From Phaeoceros laevis (lineage: Eukaryota; Anthocerotophyta; Anthocerotopsida; Notothyladales), in contig JBNGIQ010009292.1 of the NCBI GenBank assembly GCA_049999765.1, positions 39,580 to 71,172 of the forward strand: 31,593 bases of DNA. Direction: 5' to 3'. This document shows positions 1 to 9,197 of the stretch, in pieces; positions within the stretch are counted from its first letter, which is position 1; every line of letters begins with the position of its first letter. The notes under the pieces were generated by a model. The model was not told where the DNA came from and made no database searches. It saw only the letters and a list, made by a program, of their open reading frames with translations. The position numbers and the translations under genes are program-made.

Positions 1-313
1 TGCAGCTCACCACATTTTGCATACATGTCCACCAGGCAGTTGCCCACCACTACATCATCCAGCAGACCTCTTCTGACAATCTTTGAGTGCAGCTCCCTGC
101 CCCTCTGTATGGCACCAGTGCTTGCACATGCCTTCAGAAGGCAAGCAACAGTAACATGGTCAGCCAAAATGAGGCCCGCCTCCTGCATTTGTCCATACAC
201 AACAAGCGCCTCTTGGCCGAGTCCTTGCTGTGCATACCCAGCAATAAGGGCATTCCATGTCACCATATCCTTTGTGTCCGTGCCGTCAAAAATTTGTTTG
301 GTCCTTGAGACTG
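1..313 (-). pseudogene. PPR protein fragment, runs off left edge
   Basis: Reading the minus strand from about 313 to 1 gives an uninterrupted stretch of pentatricopeptide repeat protein. Recognisable pieces are IFDGTDTKDMVTWNALIAGY, AQQGLGQEALVVYGQMQEAG, LLKACASTGAIQRGRELHSK and VVGNCLVDMYAKCGELQ, which is the alternating P-L-S repeat order of land-plant organellar RNA-editing and processing factors. The frame stays open upstream to a TAG near 577, but that part (hydrophobic, no ATG) does not look like PPR and coincides with CACTA terminal sequence. There is no start codon or targeting peptide. I read it as a gene fragment, possibly carried inside the CACTA element. The left part lies outside the window, so its true length is unknown. 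Confidence 0.8.
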
Positions 314-805
314 GTCGCGACCCTGGCCGCGAGCACTTCAACAGCCCTGCTCGTCTTTGAGCAAGGGTGATGATGACCCAGAGGATGGTAGCTAGCACAA
401 TCCAGAATGTGGCAGACCTGTTGAACCTGAACACACCAAGGTTGCCACAACTTCGCCACAGTTTGGCACATTTTGCCACAACTTTCCTCAGCCTGGTGCC
501 CCTTCTCCTAATGCATTGTAAGAGCTTTCCATATCCTGATACTTGTACTAGTTGAGACGAAGCCACAATTTCCTACAATCCGCCACAATTTGCGACTTGC
601 ATAGCCACATGTGGCAAATGTCAGCCATGCGCGCTAGGAGGTTTAACGGAAAGGCTGCCTACCACTAGTTACCGTATGGCAAAGTGTGGTAGGTCAAAAA
701 CCCCGGCCGGTTACCGTGTGGCAAAGAAGGGGGAGGGCAAACCGCACTATTTGCCACAAGTGTGGCAAAAAGGGATGTGGCAAAACCCCCTTTTTTCTTG
801 TAGTG
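1..805. mobile_element. Terminal part of a CACTA (En/Spm) DNA transposon
   Basis: The inner edge at 805 reads, on the minus strand, CACTACAAGAAAAAAGGGGG. CACTACAAGAAAA is the classical terminal inverted repeat of plant CACTA transposons. The adjoining 440-790 carries about eleven copies, in both orientations, of a short motif TTTGCCACA / TGTGGCAAA, as expected for the subterminal repeat array that binds the transposase. The element interrupts the 3' LTR of copia element A exactly where the two LTR copies stop matching (805/806 against 7115/7116). The flanking GGG is compatible with the 3-bp target duplication of this superfamily, but the other flank is not visible. The opposite terminus is outside the window. 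Extent left of about 430 is inferred. Confidence 0.8.
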
Positions 806-959
806 GGGCGTGAAACCCAACCGTCATGCGTCGTACTGCTATGTAACGCTATGTCTATACGAAACGTTATTAACGTTTCGTATCTATATAATTAAGTCAT
901 TATTTAATTAATTAACCTGCCTACTAATACCGTGCCCTAGCGGGGTAGGTATTCTCCTA
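806..959 (-). repeat. 3' LTR of element A, truncated by CACTA insertion
   Basis: These 154 bp align without indels to 7116-7269, the outer part of the 5' LTR (offset 6310). I count six differences, all transitions and five of them in CpG dinucleotides of one copy. The missing ~105 bp should lie beyond the CACTA element. A perfect inverted repeat with 12-bp arms and a 3-base loop occupies 857-883. In the 5' LTR the same site (7167-7193) has decayed. Confidence 0.9.
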
Positions 960-968
960 CTCCCACTT
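960..968 (-). promoter_or_regulatory. Polypurine tract of element A
   Basis: On the minus strand AAGTGGGAG directly precedes the LTR start TAGGAGAATACC. A short purine run at this place is the usual plus-strand DNA priming site of LTR retrotransposons. Confidence 0.65.
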
Positions 969-1072
969 AGGCAGGTTCATTGCCACATGCCACCGCGCGA
1001 ACTTACGCTCCTTACTTTGTGACTTGAACTTTGCCAGTCTCGCGGCCGGTGCTGCTCCGCTGTATTTGCGCC

Positions 1073-1519
1073 ATGGAGGTCCTGCCAGGTTTCCATCTCA
1101 CAGTGTTGTTGCTGGCCGTTCTCCTTGTGCTCACAGTGATCCCAGCTGTTCGCCGTCGCCGGTCTTGCACCCTCTATGCCGAGTTTGCCAAATTGTACAG
1201 TGCATAAGTGGAACTGGAAGCTGCTCACGCTCGCTGGAGGCTAATGCAAGGTTTCCCTAAGCTCGTGCCTGACGCGCCATTCCGGATGTTGCCCAACTGT
1301 ATGGACCGGTTTATGTATGCAGGCTCCGAATTTACTGAGGAAGGAAGGCTTATCATCAGATACGGTGAGCTTCCACCCTTGTGCTTGCGCAATCCACTTG
1401 TGCTGTGTTTTCACTTGGCTGGCTGATAGCTCCCACTGACCTCTGCTTGGGTGTGTGTGTGTACAGAGCTATGGCACCGTTGTGCCACAGTGATGCCAAC
1501 CCGCCGATTCAAAGGATGA
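1073..1519 (+). pseudogene. Antisense intron-bearing gene remnant inside element A
   Basis: In the 3' non-coding part of copia A, on the opposite strand, an ATG at 1073 opens a 44-codon reading frame: a hydrophobic segment (about residues 9-25, VLLLAVLLVLTVIPAV at its end) followed by RRRR, like a signal anchor. After a TAA (1205-1207) the same frame continues open to a good donor (G|GTGAGC at 1364/1365). A pyrimidine/TG-rich acceptor ending TACAG at 1466 restores the frame and runs to TGA at 1517-1519, giving 115 codons in total counting the internal stop. The product is not one I recognise. Either this is a host gene piece captured by the retrotransposon, or an antisense ORF belonging to this lineage that has picked up one stop. 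No retroviral similarity is visible. Confidence 0.4.
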
Positions 1520-1567
1520 AGACCTGTATGACAGTCATGCATGCTTTCTATCTGTGGGTGCAGGGTT

Positions 1568-4500
1568 TTATGGGCTCTCAGCTAGCCCCATAGCCTTGCA
1601 AAACTTATCATGCTTGTCTTTTGCCAATGCCTTTGTGAGAACGTCAGCGACATTGTCGTTAGTAGGCACATACTGCAAATTAGCATGTCCATTTGCAATC
1701 ACTTGCCTTATAAAGTGATGCTTAATCTCTATGTGCTTAGTTCTTGCATGCATAATAGGATTTTGAGCTAATGCTATGGCTGACTGATTGTCACATAGCA
1801 GTAGCATGGATGCAGTTTGTGCCTCTCTTAACAAAGCTAACAATTCTCGTGTGTATACTATTTCCTGTGATGCAGTTGCAGTAGCAGCATACTCAACTTC
1901 AGTAGATGACAAGGCGACTACTTGCTGCTTCTTACTGTACCACGAGATGACTATTGCATCCCACTCGCTTGTTCCAAGCATAAGGCAGTTAGTTGATATT
2001 GAACGCCGAGTGTCACTATCTGTGGCCCAGTCAGCATCGCAAAAACAAGTCAGCAGTAAGTTTTCTGGCCTCTTTCTGTATACAAGTCCAAGCTTTGGTG
2101 TACCCTTGAGGTAACGCATAACCCGTTGTATAGCTGTCCAATGCGCAGTGCTATAACATGTGAGGAACTGTGATGTAACTCCCACTGAATGGGATAAATC
2201 TGGACGAGTCCAGTTCCTGCAGTAAATTAGAGAGCATGTTGCTGGCCGATATGGCACTTTCTCCATCTGGAGACGTTCTTCCTCTGTTTGTTGTGACTGG
2301 TCCTTGCTAAGCTTTTCTCCCATCGCCATAGGGGTAGGTGAAGGTTTACAATCACTTATTCTGAACCATGCAAGTATCTAACTGATATACTGTGCACGCT
2401 TGGTGAATCAGGATGGAGTGTGTAGCGAAGTTCTGAATTATTTCAATCCCAAGGAACCATGTGAGCTTACCCAAATCCATCATTGAGAACTCCGAGGTAA
2501 GAATGGCTTTTACCTTAGCCATTAATTTTGGGTTGCTTGAAATAAGGACAGCGTCGTCCACATATAGTGCCAGGTACACAATTCCACTACTGTCTTCTAG
2601 CTTATAGACGTTTGAGTCAGCTTCACTCTGAGCAAAGCCTGACTTCTTAAGGTAGGTGTCAATTTTGTTGTACCAGGCATGAGGTGACTGTTTTAAGCCG
2701 TAAATGGTCTTTACCAACTTGCATACTTTGTTAGGATGTTTTGGGTCCACAAACCCTTCCGGCTGACACATGTATGAAGTTTATTCCAATGTGCCATTTA
2801 AAAATGCAATTTTTACGTCCATGTGCTCCATGGCATAGTCCCTCTGTGCAGCTATGGCAAACAAGGTACGCACGGAAGTAACTTGAACAACAGGAGAGAA
2901 GGTCTCGATATAGTCCAGTCCTTCAACCTGGCTATAGCCGCGAGCCACAAGTCTTGCTTTGTATCTTGATATACTTCCGTCTGCTGCAAGTTTCTTTCTA
3001 AACACCCATTTGCAAGTAACCGCTTTTCTACCAGGAGGCAAGTCCTCAAGCTTCCAAGTCCCATTGTCAATTAATGACTGATACTATGAATCTATGGCAA
3101 CTTTCCACTTGGCCGCCTCTGACGAGTTCATTGCCTCTTTGTAGGAAAGAGGTTCACCCAAACTCTCGGGATTGCTGTCTTCCTGAACGAGAAAGGAAGA
3201 ATATGTCAAAGGTTTGTGAATCCACTCATCTGGTGATGTCGTGTGATGACGAGCACTTCGCCTGGGCTGCACTAGTTCCTCAGATTGGACCTCATTTGTG
3301 TCATGAGGAGGCAACGACTACACAGCTCCAGTATCTGTGTTATCCTCATTCAGGCGTTCATCAGGTAAGGCATAAGTTGTACCGTACTCTGACGTTCCAA
3401 GAACCCCATCATCTTCAGGGAATGTACTTACAAAATCGTGTGATGTTGCAGAAATGCCTGAAGGTGCAGCAGCTGGTGTTACCACGACTGCTGGTGAAGG
3501 TGTTACAAAAGGAACATTGGGTGGATGATATACTGGTAGATCAGGTCCATCATCTGCAGTAGAAGATTCACTTGTGGAAGCCTCATCCTCATCAGGCTGC
3601 AATGGAGCTGAAGGGAAGGTTAGCAGCAGCTGTTCATGAAAAACAACGTTGCGTGAGTGGGTTACTGCCCTGGTATCCGGATCGAAAAGTTTGTATCCTT
3701 TGTTGCCCTCAGTGTAGCCTACAAATACATATTTCCTAGCCTTATAATCTAGCTTTACCCTCTGGTCTTTGGATAAGTGGGCATAGGCTGGTGATCCAAA
3801 TATTCGAAGATGGTGGATACGTGGTTTGTATGTAGTCCATCTCTTTAAGGGAGTAGCATCCGGAAAGACACTGGTAGGCAGTCTGTTACGAATGTAAGCT
3901 GCAGTAGAGACTGCCTCAGCCCAGTAACCCCGTGAGAGGCCTGCCTGCTTGAGCATGGATTTTGCTTGTTCCTGAATATGCCGATTACTAATTTCTGCAA
4001 TCGGATTCTGAGAGGATGTATACAGAGTGGTCAACTGGCGAGCTATGCCTTGGCCTTTGCAGAAGGCAACGAATGCATCCGAGGTATACTTGTCACCGTT
4101 ATCACTTCGTAAAATTTTTAGTAATCCGCCTGTATGTCTTTCTGCATACGTTACATATTCTTCAAAGCATTCAAGGGCCTGACTCTTCTGTTTGATCAGG
4201 TAGACCATGATATAACGACTCCAATCGTCGATGAAAGAGAGGAAATAATGGGCACCGCCAAAAGATGTAGTGGACATGAGTCCACAGATATCTGAATGTA
4301 CAAGTTCAAGTACCTTTGTAGCCCTAATGGGGTTAGAGTCTTTACAGGGTGCACGGTGATGCTTGCCGAAGACACAGGCTTCATAGAATGGTTTATCAGC
4401 AACCTTCAAAGTAAGCTTCTCACGATAAAGGTTATCACTGTTTGCCATTAACTTAAGTTTATCAAAGTTGGTGTGGCCTAACCTGCAGTGCCATAGCATG

Positions 4501-6146
4501 GTATCTCTTTCTGCCACTTGGACTTGCGTCAAATTGACTGTAGGTGTGCCAAGTTTATACTGAATGTCCAGCTGATAAAGATTGTGAGTAGGAGTTCCGA
4601 TAGCCACAATCTTACCATTTGATTGCTGGTCAGTGACATGACATTCTCCGTTAGTGAAGGCTGTACTTAACATATGCTGTGTATCCAGGAGGTAAATCGA
4701 AACTAGGTTTTTCACCATGGCTGGTACATGCAGTACTTCAACTAGTTCGATAGAAGCCCCACTGGTAAGAAGTACGGGCACTGAACCTATACCCACAATG
4801 GGCAACCCATGATCATCGCCTAACAAGACTATTTGTCCTTTAGGCACCTTCCTGTAGGAAGAAAAGGCTGCTTGTGTATGGCAGATATGAGATGAAGCAC
4901 CTGAATCCAAATACCAGGCATGCCGAAATTGTGGTGTTGACACCATATATACAGCCAATAAGGTGGGAGACTTCCGTACTGCAACATTACTCTCAGGAGG
5001 TGTTGTACGGCGAGGCTCATTTGCTTTCTTCTTCCGACATTCGGATTCCCAGTGGCCAGGTATGAGGCACCAATTACATGTGCCCTTCTTCTTTGCAGGT
5101 CCAGCTGTGTTAGCCTTGCATCTACTGTTGTCTCTTGCACCAGAACTATTGTATTGTCCTTGAGAAGGTTGACGGAATGGCTGTCTCTTAGGGCCCTTGT
5201 TGACGTACAAGGCCCTGTTTAAAGACTCTCCCCGGGAGGAGGTACCACCCCTGCTTGACAGTCTTGTGGACTCCTCCTCCAAGAGGGCCCCAATGGTGTC
5301 GGACAATGCAACTGTAGGTGATTGGCCTGCAAGTGTAGCCTTGGCTATGGTTCTGAGGTGCGTATAGTGATTACTGACGAATGTTCTATAACTGTCAGGC
5401 AAGGACAAGAGCAATGCTATGGTTGCATTCATTTCGGTGGTTGTGGTACCACTCGAGGTAAGTTTAGACCTCAAAGTCCTAAACTTAATGATGTGCTGCT
5501 CAACCGAGTCATTCTCTCGCATCTTGAGATTATAAAAAGATCTCGTAGCACACACCATAGAGGACCCATTAGTAACTCTGTAGATCTGAGATAATGAGTC
5601 CCACACATCTTTTGTTCTATCTGCATCTGCATCTTGAGTATGATGCATCATTGAGCCATCCAGAGTGGACTGAATAATGCCCAGAGCCCGCAAATCACGT
5701 TTAACCCATGCATCTATTGTTGCTTGAGCTGCGCCTTGTGCAGGTCTGGGATCAGCACCGGTGACAACATGCCATAAGTCATGTTCTTTAAGGATGGTTT
5801 GTACACGTAATGCCCATATGTCATACTGTGTACCACTAAACTTATCCTTTTCTTTGAAATCGATCTTCATGTTATTCACCGTTGTGTTATGGTTAACTGC
5901 CCCTTGCGCCATATTGTGGATAGCTTGTGAGGCTAAGGATGCTCTTAATGCATGTGCTAACAAGGTTGCTCTTGTGGCCTGCTGGGCTTGAAGGTTCTGT
6001 GCACGTGTACGTGGTCCTGGACGACTTGACTGTGTGCCAAGAGGATCTACAGCCAAGTGAGGATTAGTAACACCTCCACCAGAACCTCTTCCGCGACCTC
6101 TGCCACGACCTCGTGGATTTGCTGTACCACGGCCGCTGTATGACAT
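1568..6146 (-). pseudogene. Copia A gag-pol polyprotein, degenerate
   Basis: The polyprotein starts at ATG 6146. Gag begins with an RG-rich tail, then a UBN2-type gag domain (about residues 95-290) and a CCHC zinc knuckle, CNWCLIPGHWESEC (357-370). The protease has DSGASS (D414). Integrase shows H553/H558, D619 (HSDICG), D682 (RSDNGDKY) and E718, a D,D-35-E spacing. The first cysteine of its HHCC finger appears as Tyr (FYEAC). RT (RVT_2) follows with KWVFRKKLAADG and YVDD (near 2564-2553), then RNase H with CDADW, SSTEVEYAA and KHIEIKHHFIR, ending at 1568. Breaks: TAG at 3318-3320, TAG at 3084-3086, TAA at 2781-2783, and a frameshift plus a further TAG near 2380-2395. All domains are present, so it was recently complete, but this copy cannot make the whole protein. 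Confidence 0.92.
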
Positions 6147-6161
6147 TCAGGTCGTCAAACC

Positions 6162-6815
6162 TCAAAACCAATGAGCAGTCCTCTTGTTGCAGGTAGCAAA
6201 TGCATTCTGAATATTCTTGCTGCGACTTGGTCGAGTTGTTGCTGATGATCTATGCATTCCCTGCTGGAGCCTGACTCCTCGACGATTCTTGGGCGATGCA
6301 GATCTTGGATTAGCAACGAAAGACTCGAAATGTGCAGCAAGGACACCGACTCTTCTAGTGGTTTCAACAACCCTGTCCGTCAGATCCCGTAATTGATCTC
6401 GTATTCTACAACCTACTGACTTGATAAGATTGTATAACTCTACTAATAGCTGATCACTTGGGGAAGGGAAAGAATTGTATGAGTCAGCACATTCATGACA
6501 CAAGGAGGACCCTCTGTCAGCGATTTTCCTTGCGGCTGTTTTTGAAATGTGTTGTGCTCTATCAAGCTTTTCCCTTACTTCCCTTTTTAAGTGTGCTAAT
6601 GGATCTGGAGGGACTGACTGCTGTTGACTATTGTTTGTACTTGTGCTAGACGAATCAGCAAGCTTGGGCGCATTTGCAAGAAAGAAGGCTATCAACCTAC
6701 GGTGCTCTGCAATCCCTTCAATTATGTCACGATTGATTGCAGAAGCTGCTTCACTAGAACTTGCAAATGTCGGGTCTGCAGGCAAGTGTGCGCTGCGCTT
6801 CCTGTGTCTAGGCAT
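6162..6815 (-). CDS. Copia A pre-gag ORF2 (217 aa, unknown function)
   Basis: This intact 217-codon frame begins MPRHRKRSAH five bases after the stop of ORF1 and ends 15 bases before the gag ATG. I do not recognise the family. It is hydrophilic, basic at both ends and predicted helical. The middle has a CxxC pair in SSLCHECADS, followed by a long amphipathic segment (RDQLRDLTDRVVETTRRVGV) likely to form a coiled coil. Element B has a counterpart in the same place with MPRCKG, SICQDCVDS and a matching helix (QIAFLTDEVTRNQNLL), so the ORF has been kept while the sequences diverged. That suggests function for the element, for instance in nucleic-acid or Gag binding, but this is inference. Translation after ORF1 would need reinitiation, leaky scanning or splicing. 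Confidence 0.7.
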   Translation of the reverse strand: MPRHRKRSAHLPADPTFASSSEAASAINRDIIEGIAEHRRLIAFFLANAPKLADSSSTSTNNSQQQSVPPDPLAHLKREVREKLDRAQHISKTAARKIADRGSSLCHECADSYNSFPSPSDQLLVELYNLIKSVGCRIRDQLRDLTDRVVETTRRVGVLAAHFESFVANPRSASPKNRRGVRLQQGMHRSSATTRPSRSKNIQNAFATCNKRTAHWF

Positions 6816-6820
6816 GACGC

Positions 6821-6997
6821 CTACTGGTAATAATGGTAGATTGCATCTGCCATGTATATTTCAGCAATGTCGCCTAACCTGGACAGTGCGACTCCAAGAG
6901 CTGTCATGAAAGACCTAAACTTTGCATGAGTAAAGGTTCTGATGCAGACTTTTGTCGTGCGGAACTCGCAGTGACCAGGCAGCGCGACAGGATTCAT
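6821..6997 (-). CDS. Copia A pre-gag small ORF1 (58 aa)
   Basis: The ATG at 6997 lies one base after the primer binding site (CC ATG AAT), and the frame ends YHYYQ-TAG at 6821. The same frame is open upstream through the primer binding site to an ATG in the LTR (7045), giving 74 codons if that start is used. The protein matches ORF1 of element B: A has MNPVALPG, HAKFRSFMTALGVALSRLGD and ADAIYHYYQ; B has MDPAAPPPG, HEHFRAAIAALRISLTRFGS and AEAVNHYYS. The common pattern is a short N-terminus, a central amphipathic helix with an F-R-x(5)-AL spacing and an HYY C-terminus. No known family comes to mind. Conservation between two diverged elements argues that it is translated. Confidence 0.68.
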   Translation of the reverse strand: MNPVALPGHCEFRTTKVCIRTFTHAKFRSFMTALGVALSRLGDIAEIYMADAIYHYYQ

Positions 6998-6998
6998 G

Positions 6999-7010
6999 GC
7001 TCTGATACCA
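6999..7010 (-). promoter_or_regulatory. tRNA-iMet primer binding site of element A
   Basis: On the minus strand TGGTATCAGAGC directly follows the 5' LTR. It is complementary to the 3' end of plant initiator methionine tRNA, the standard primer of Ty1-copia elements, and fixes both the orientation and the inner LTR edge (7011). Confidence 0.93.
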
Positions 7011-7269
7011 TAGAGATCTAGGTGTAGGATCGATGTGTGAAACATGGAAGGAAAGATTGATTGTGGTCACTAGGACCGTGAAGGCTTTATGCCTTTTGTG
7101 TGTGGTGTTTCACGGGGGCGTGAAACCCAATCGTCATGCGTCGTACCGCTATGTAACGCTACGTCTATACGAAACATTATTAACATTTTGTATCTATATA
7201 ATTAAGTCATTATTTAATTAATTAACCTGCCTACTAATACCGTGCCCTAGCGGGGTAGGTATTCTCCTA
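7011..7269 (-). repeat. 5' LTR of element A (259 bp)
   Basis: The inner edge is set by the primer binding site and the outer edge by the end of identity with the 3' LTR and by resumption of element B coding sequence at 7270. The termini read TAGGAGA...ATCTCTA on the minus strand, so they are TA...TA rather than the canonical TG...CA. The short imperfect terminal inverted repeat is still visible. An AT-rich block (7191-7225) may hold promoter elements of U3, which is inference. Confidence 0.88.
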
Positions 7270-8439
7270 AGCAGGGGGAGCTGTCCTCCTAGGCTCATTA
7301 GCCTTCTTTTTCCTGCATTCGGCCTCATAGTGGGCTGGAATAAGGCACCAGTTACACGGCCCTTTCTTTTTAGTTGCTCCAGGTTGAGCTGGACGTCTTC
7401 TGAAAGTATTGCTGCTGCTATTGTTTGATTGCCGAGGCTCTCGAGGTGGTGGCTTCCTAGGACCCCTGTTTGCACTTGCTGCGTAGAGTATCCTGTTTGA
7501 GGCCTCTCCGCGCTGGGAGGTGTCACCTCGTGATGCAGCCCTGCTGGACTCTTCCTCGAGAAGAGCTCCTATAAGGTCGGACAGCGTAACAGCTGGTGCC
7601 TGACCTGCAGGTGTTGCCTGCAAAATTTGCCTCAACGTTGTACTATGGTTACTCACAAAGGTACGATAACTCTGTGGTAAGGATAGTAGCAACGCAATAG
7701 CAGCTTGCATTTCAGTAAGTTTGGTTCCAGCTGAGGCAAGTTTTGCTCTCAAAGTTCTGAACTTGCTTAAATGTTGCTCAACTGTGTCAGTTCGTTTCAT
7801 CATACAATTGTAAAGTGATCTTATAGCTGTAACCATGGATGACCCATTGATCACTTGGTATGCTTGTGTCAGGGAATCCCACACTGATTTTGTGGATTCA
7901 GCATCCAAAGTGTAGTGCATCATGGACCCATCCAAGGCTGCTTGAATGACTCCAAGAGCACGAAGATCCTGTTTGTTCCATGCATCAATAGTTGCAGCAG
8001 CTGCACCTTGTGCTGGCCTTGGGTCAAAACCATCCACGACAGCCCACAAGTCATTCTCTCGAAGTATGGTCTTCACCCTCATTGCCCATATGTCAAAGTT
8101 TGCACCAGCAAACCTATCTTTTTCCTTGAAGTCTATCTTCATATGGGTAATTGCATGTGGTGGATTAGCCATACCTCTAAGCTGACTCCTTATTGTCTGT
8201 ACAGCTAGTGCTCGTGCAATTATTTCTACTGCAGTTAGTGGTATTTGAGGAGGTGTTTGAGGAACAAGCGTCTGAGGAACAGTGTTGCTAGACTCGGTAT
8301 CTGATACCTGGTCGTTGAATGCAAGAGGATCTACCAGGTAAAGTCCAGCAGGGTCGTGTTGCCCAGCACTGGGGACTCTACCGCTACCACTAGGTGTTTT
8401 ACGTAAAGGGATCCTATTGCGCCTGCCCCTACCTGACAT
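7270..8439 (-). pseudogene. Copia B gag, truncated by insertion of element A
   Basis: The frame opens at ATG 8439 (MSGRGRRNRIPL) and is intact for 390 codons. It holds the UBN2 gag domain (KIDFKEKDRFAGANFDIWAM, FRTLRAKL, LSLPQSYRTFVSNH) and a CCHC zinc knuckle (CNWCLIPAHYEAEC). The last native residues ANEPRRTAPPA align to the same spot in element A, where A continues into protease. In B the next codon is the TAG formed by the first bases of the A LTR (7269-7267). Gag packages element RNA into cytoplasmic particles. The clean ORF ending exactly at an LTR edge shows a nested insertion rather than gradual decay. Confidence 0.9.
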
Positions 8440-8491
8440 GGACAGGTATGAACAAGTGACTCCTAATGTATGCTAAGGACAACATTATATT

Positions 8492-8992
8492 TTAGAAATC
8501 AGTGAAAGAGTACTTTTTAGGTCTTGCATTCTTCCCTTTGTCACGGGTCCTTGAGGAAAGAGTCCTATCCGCTTGCTTTGGTGCAGACGACGTTAACACA
8601 TCTCCAGGGCCCCACAGATTGTCGAACCGACTAGTTAGGTAGCAAAGGAGATTCTGATTTCTTGTGACTTCGTCAGTGAGGAAGGCAATTTGCCTATTGT
8701 GGTTCTTTATGAACTGACTAAGCTCTGTTGCCTGGACTGACCTTGCGTGCCCAGGTGAAGAGGGAGGAGCGTTGTCACTCTTGGAATCTACGCAATCTTG
8801 ACAAATTGAAGGTGGGTAGGCCCAGAACATACCTCTATCCTTACCTTGTGTGCGCTGGACTATGTCTACACATCTAGCTAAATGACCGCATGCAGGTAGG
8901 GCGGTTTCATTCAGGAATTGATTGAGGTGTGTTTGCCGTCTTCCCACAGGTTCAAGTGTAGATTGGTGTCTGACTCCTTTGCATCTCGGCAT
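8492..8992 (-). CDS. Copia B pre-gag ORF2 (166 aa, unknown function)
   Basis: This intact frame starts MPRCKGVRHQ seven bases after the ORF1 stop and ends 52 bases before gag. It corresponds to ORF2 of element A by position, by the MPR start, by the CxxC motif (SICQDCVDS) and by the helical segment that follows (RQIAFLTDEVTRNQNLLCYL). A second Cys/His group lies earlier (ALPACGHLARC). The C-terminus is strongly basic (RTRDKGKNARPKKYSF), suggesting nucleic-acid contact. I know of no named family for it. It is shorter than the A version because the N-terminal region differs. Confidence 0.68.
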   Translation of the reverse strand: MPRCKGVRHQSTLEPVGRRQTHLNQFLNETALPACGHLARCVDIVQRTQGKDRGMFWAYPPSICQDCVDSKSDNAPPSSPGHARSVQATELSQFIKNHNRQIAFLTDEVTRNQNLLCYLTSRFDNLWGPGDVLTSSAPKQADRTLSSRTRDKGKNARPKKYSFTDF

Positions 8993-8999
8993 CGCGTCA

Positions 9000-9185
9000 C
9001 TATGAATAATAGTGGTTCACCGCCTCCGCCAAGAAAGAATCTGCCATGCTCCCAAACCTGGTGAGTGAAATTCTCAATGCTGCAATCGCCGCTCTAAAGT
9101 GTTCGTGTGGCAAGTCTTTGATGCAGCACTCTGATTTGCAGATTTCACAAGCACCAGGTGGAGGCGCGGCAGGGTCCATGACCAT
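9000..9185 (-). CDS. Copia B pre-gag small ORF1 (61 aa)
   Basis: The ATG at 9185 abuts the primer binding site (9186-9197) and the frame ends NHYYS-TAG at 9000. It is clearly related to ORF1 of element A (about 40 percent identical by eye), including the C-terminal HYY. It carries extra cysteines near its N-terminus (CEICKSECC) that could bind metal, which A keeps only in part. The stop-to-start distance to ORF2 is seven bases, against five in A. Confidence 0.68.
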   Translation of the reverse strand: MVMDPAAPPPGACEICKSECCIKDLPHEHFRAAIAALRISLTRFGSMADSFLAEAVNHYYS

Positions 9186-9197
9186 GCTTTGATACCA
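9186..9197 (-). promoter_or_regulatory. tRNA primer binding site of element B
   Basis: The minus strand reads TGGTATCAAAGC, one transition from the initiator-Met consensus TGGTATCAGAGC. It is preceded by an LTR end CTTCA with the canonical CA terminus. Confidence 0.85.

Larger units (their letters stand above)
806..7269 (-). mobile_element. Ty1-copia LTR retrotransposon A, nearly complete, degenerate
   Basis: Parts in minus-strand order: 5' LTR (7269-7011), primer binding site (7010-6999), small ORF1 (6997-6821), ORF2 (6815-6162), gag-pol (6146-1568), a ~600-bp 3' non-coding stretch containing an antisense gene remnant, a purine-rich tract (968-960) and the first 154 bp of the 3' LTR (959-806). 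Gag-pol order protease-integrase-RT-RNase H defines the copia superfamily. The element inserted into gag of the related element B: B coding sequence stops at 7270, next to the LTR edge. Its own 3' LTR was later interrupted by a CACTA transposon. Several nonsense codons and one frameshift in pol make it non-autonomous. Confidence 0.92.
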
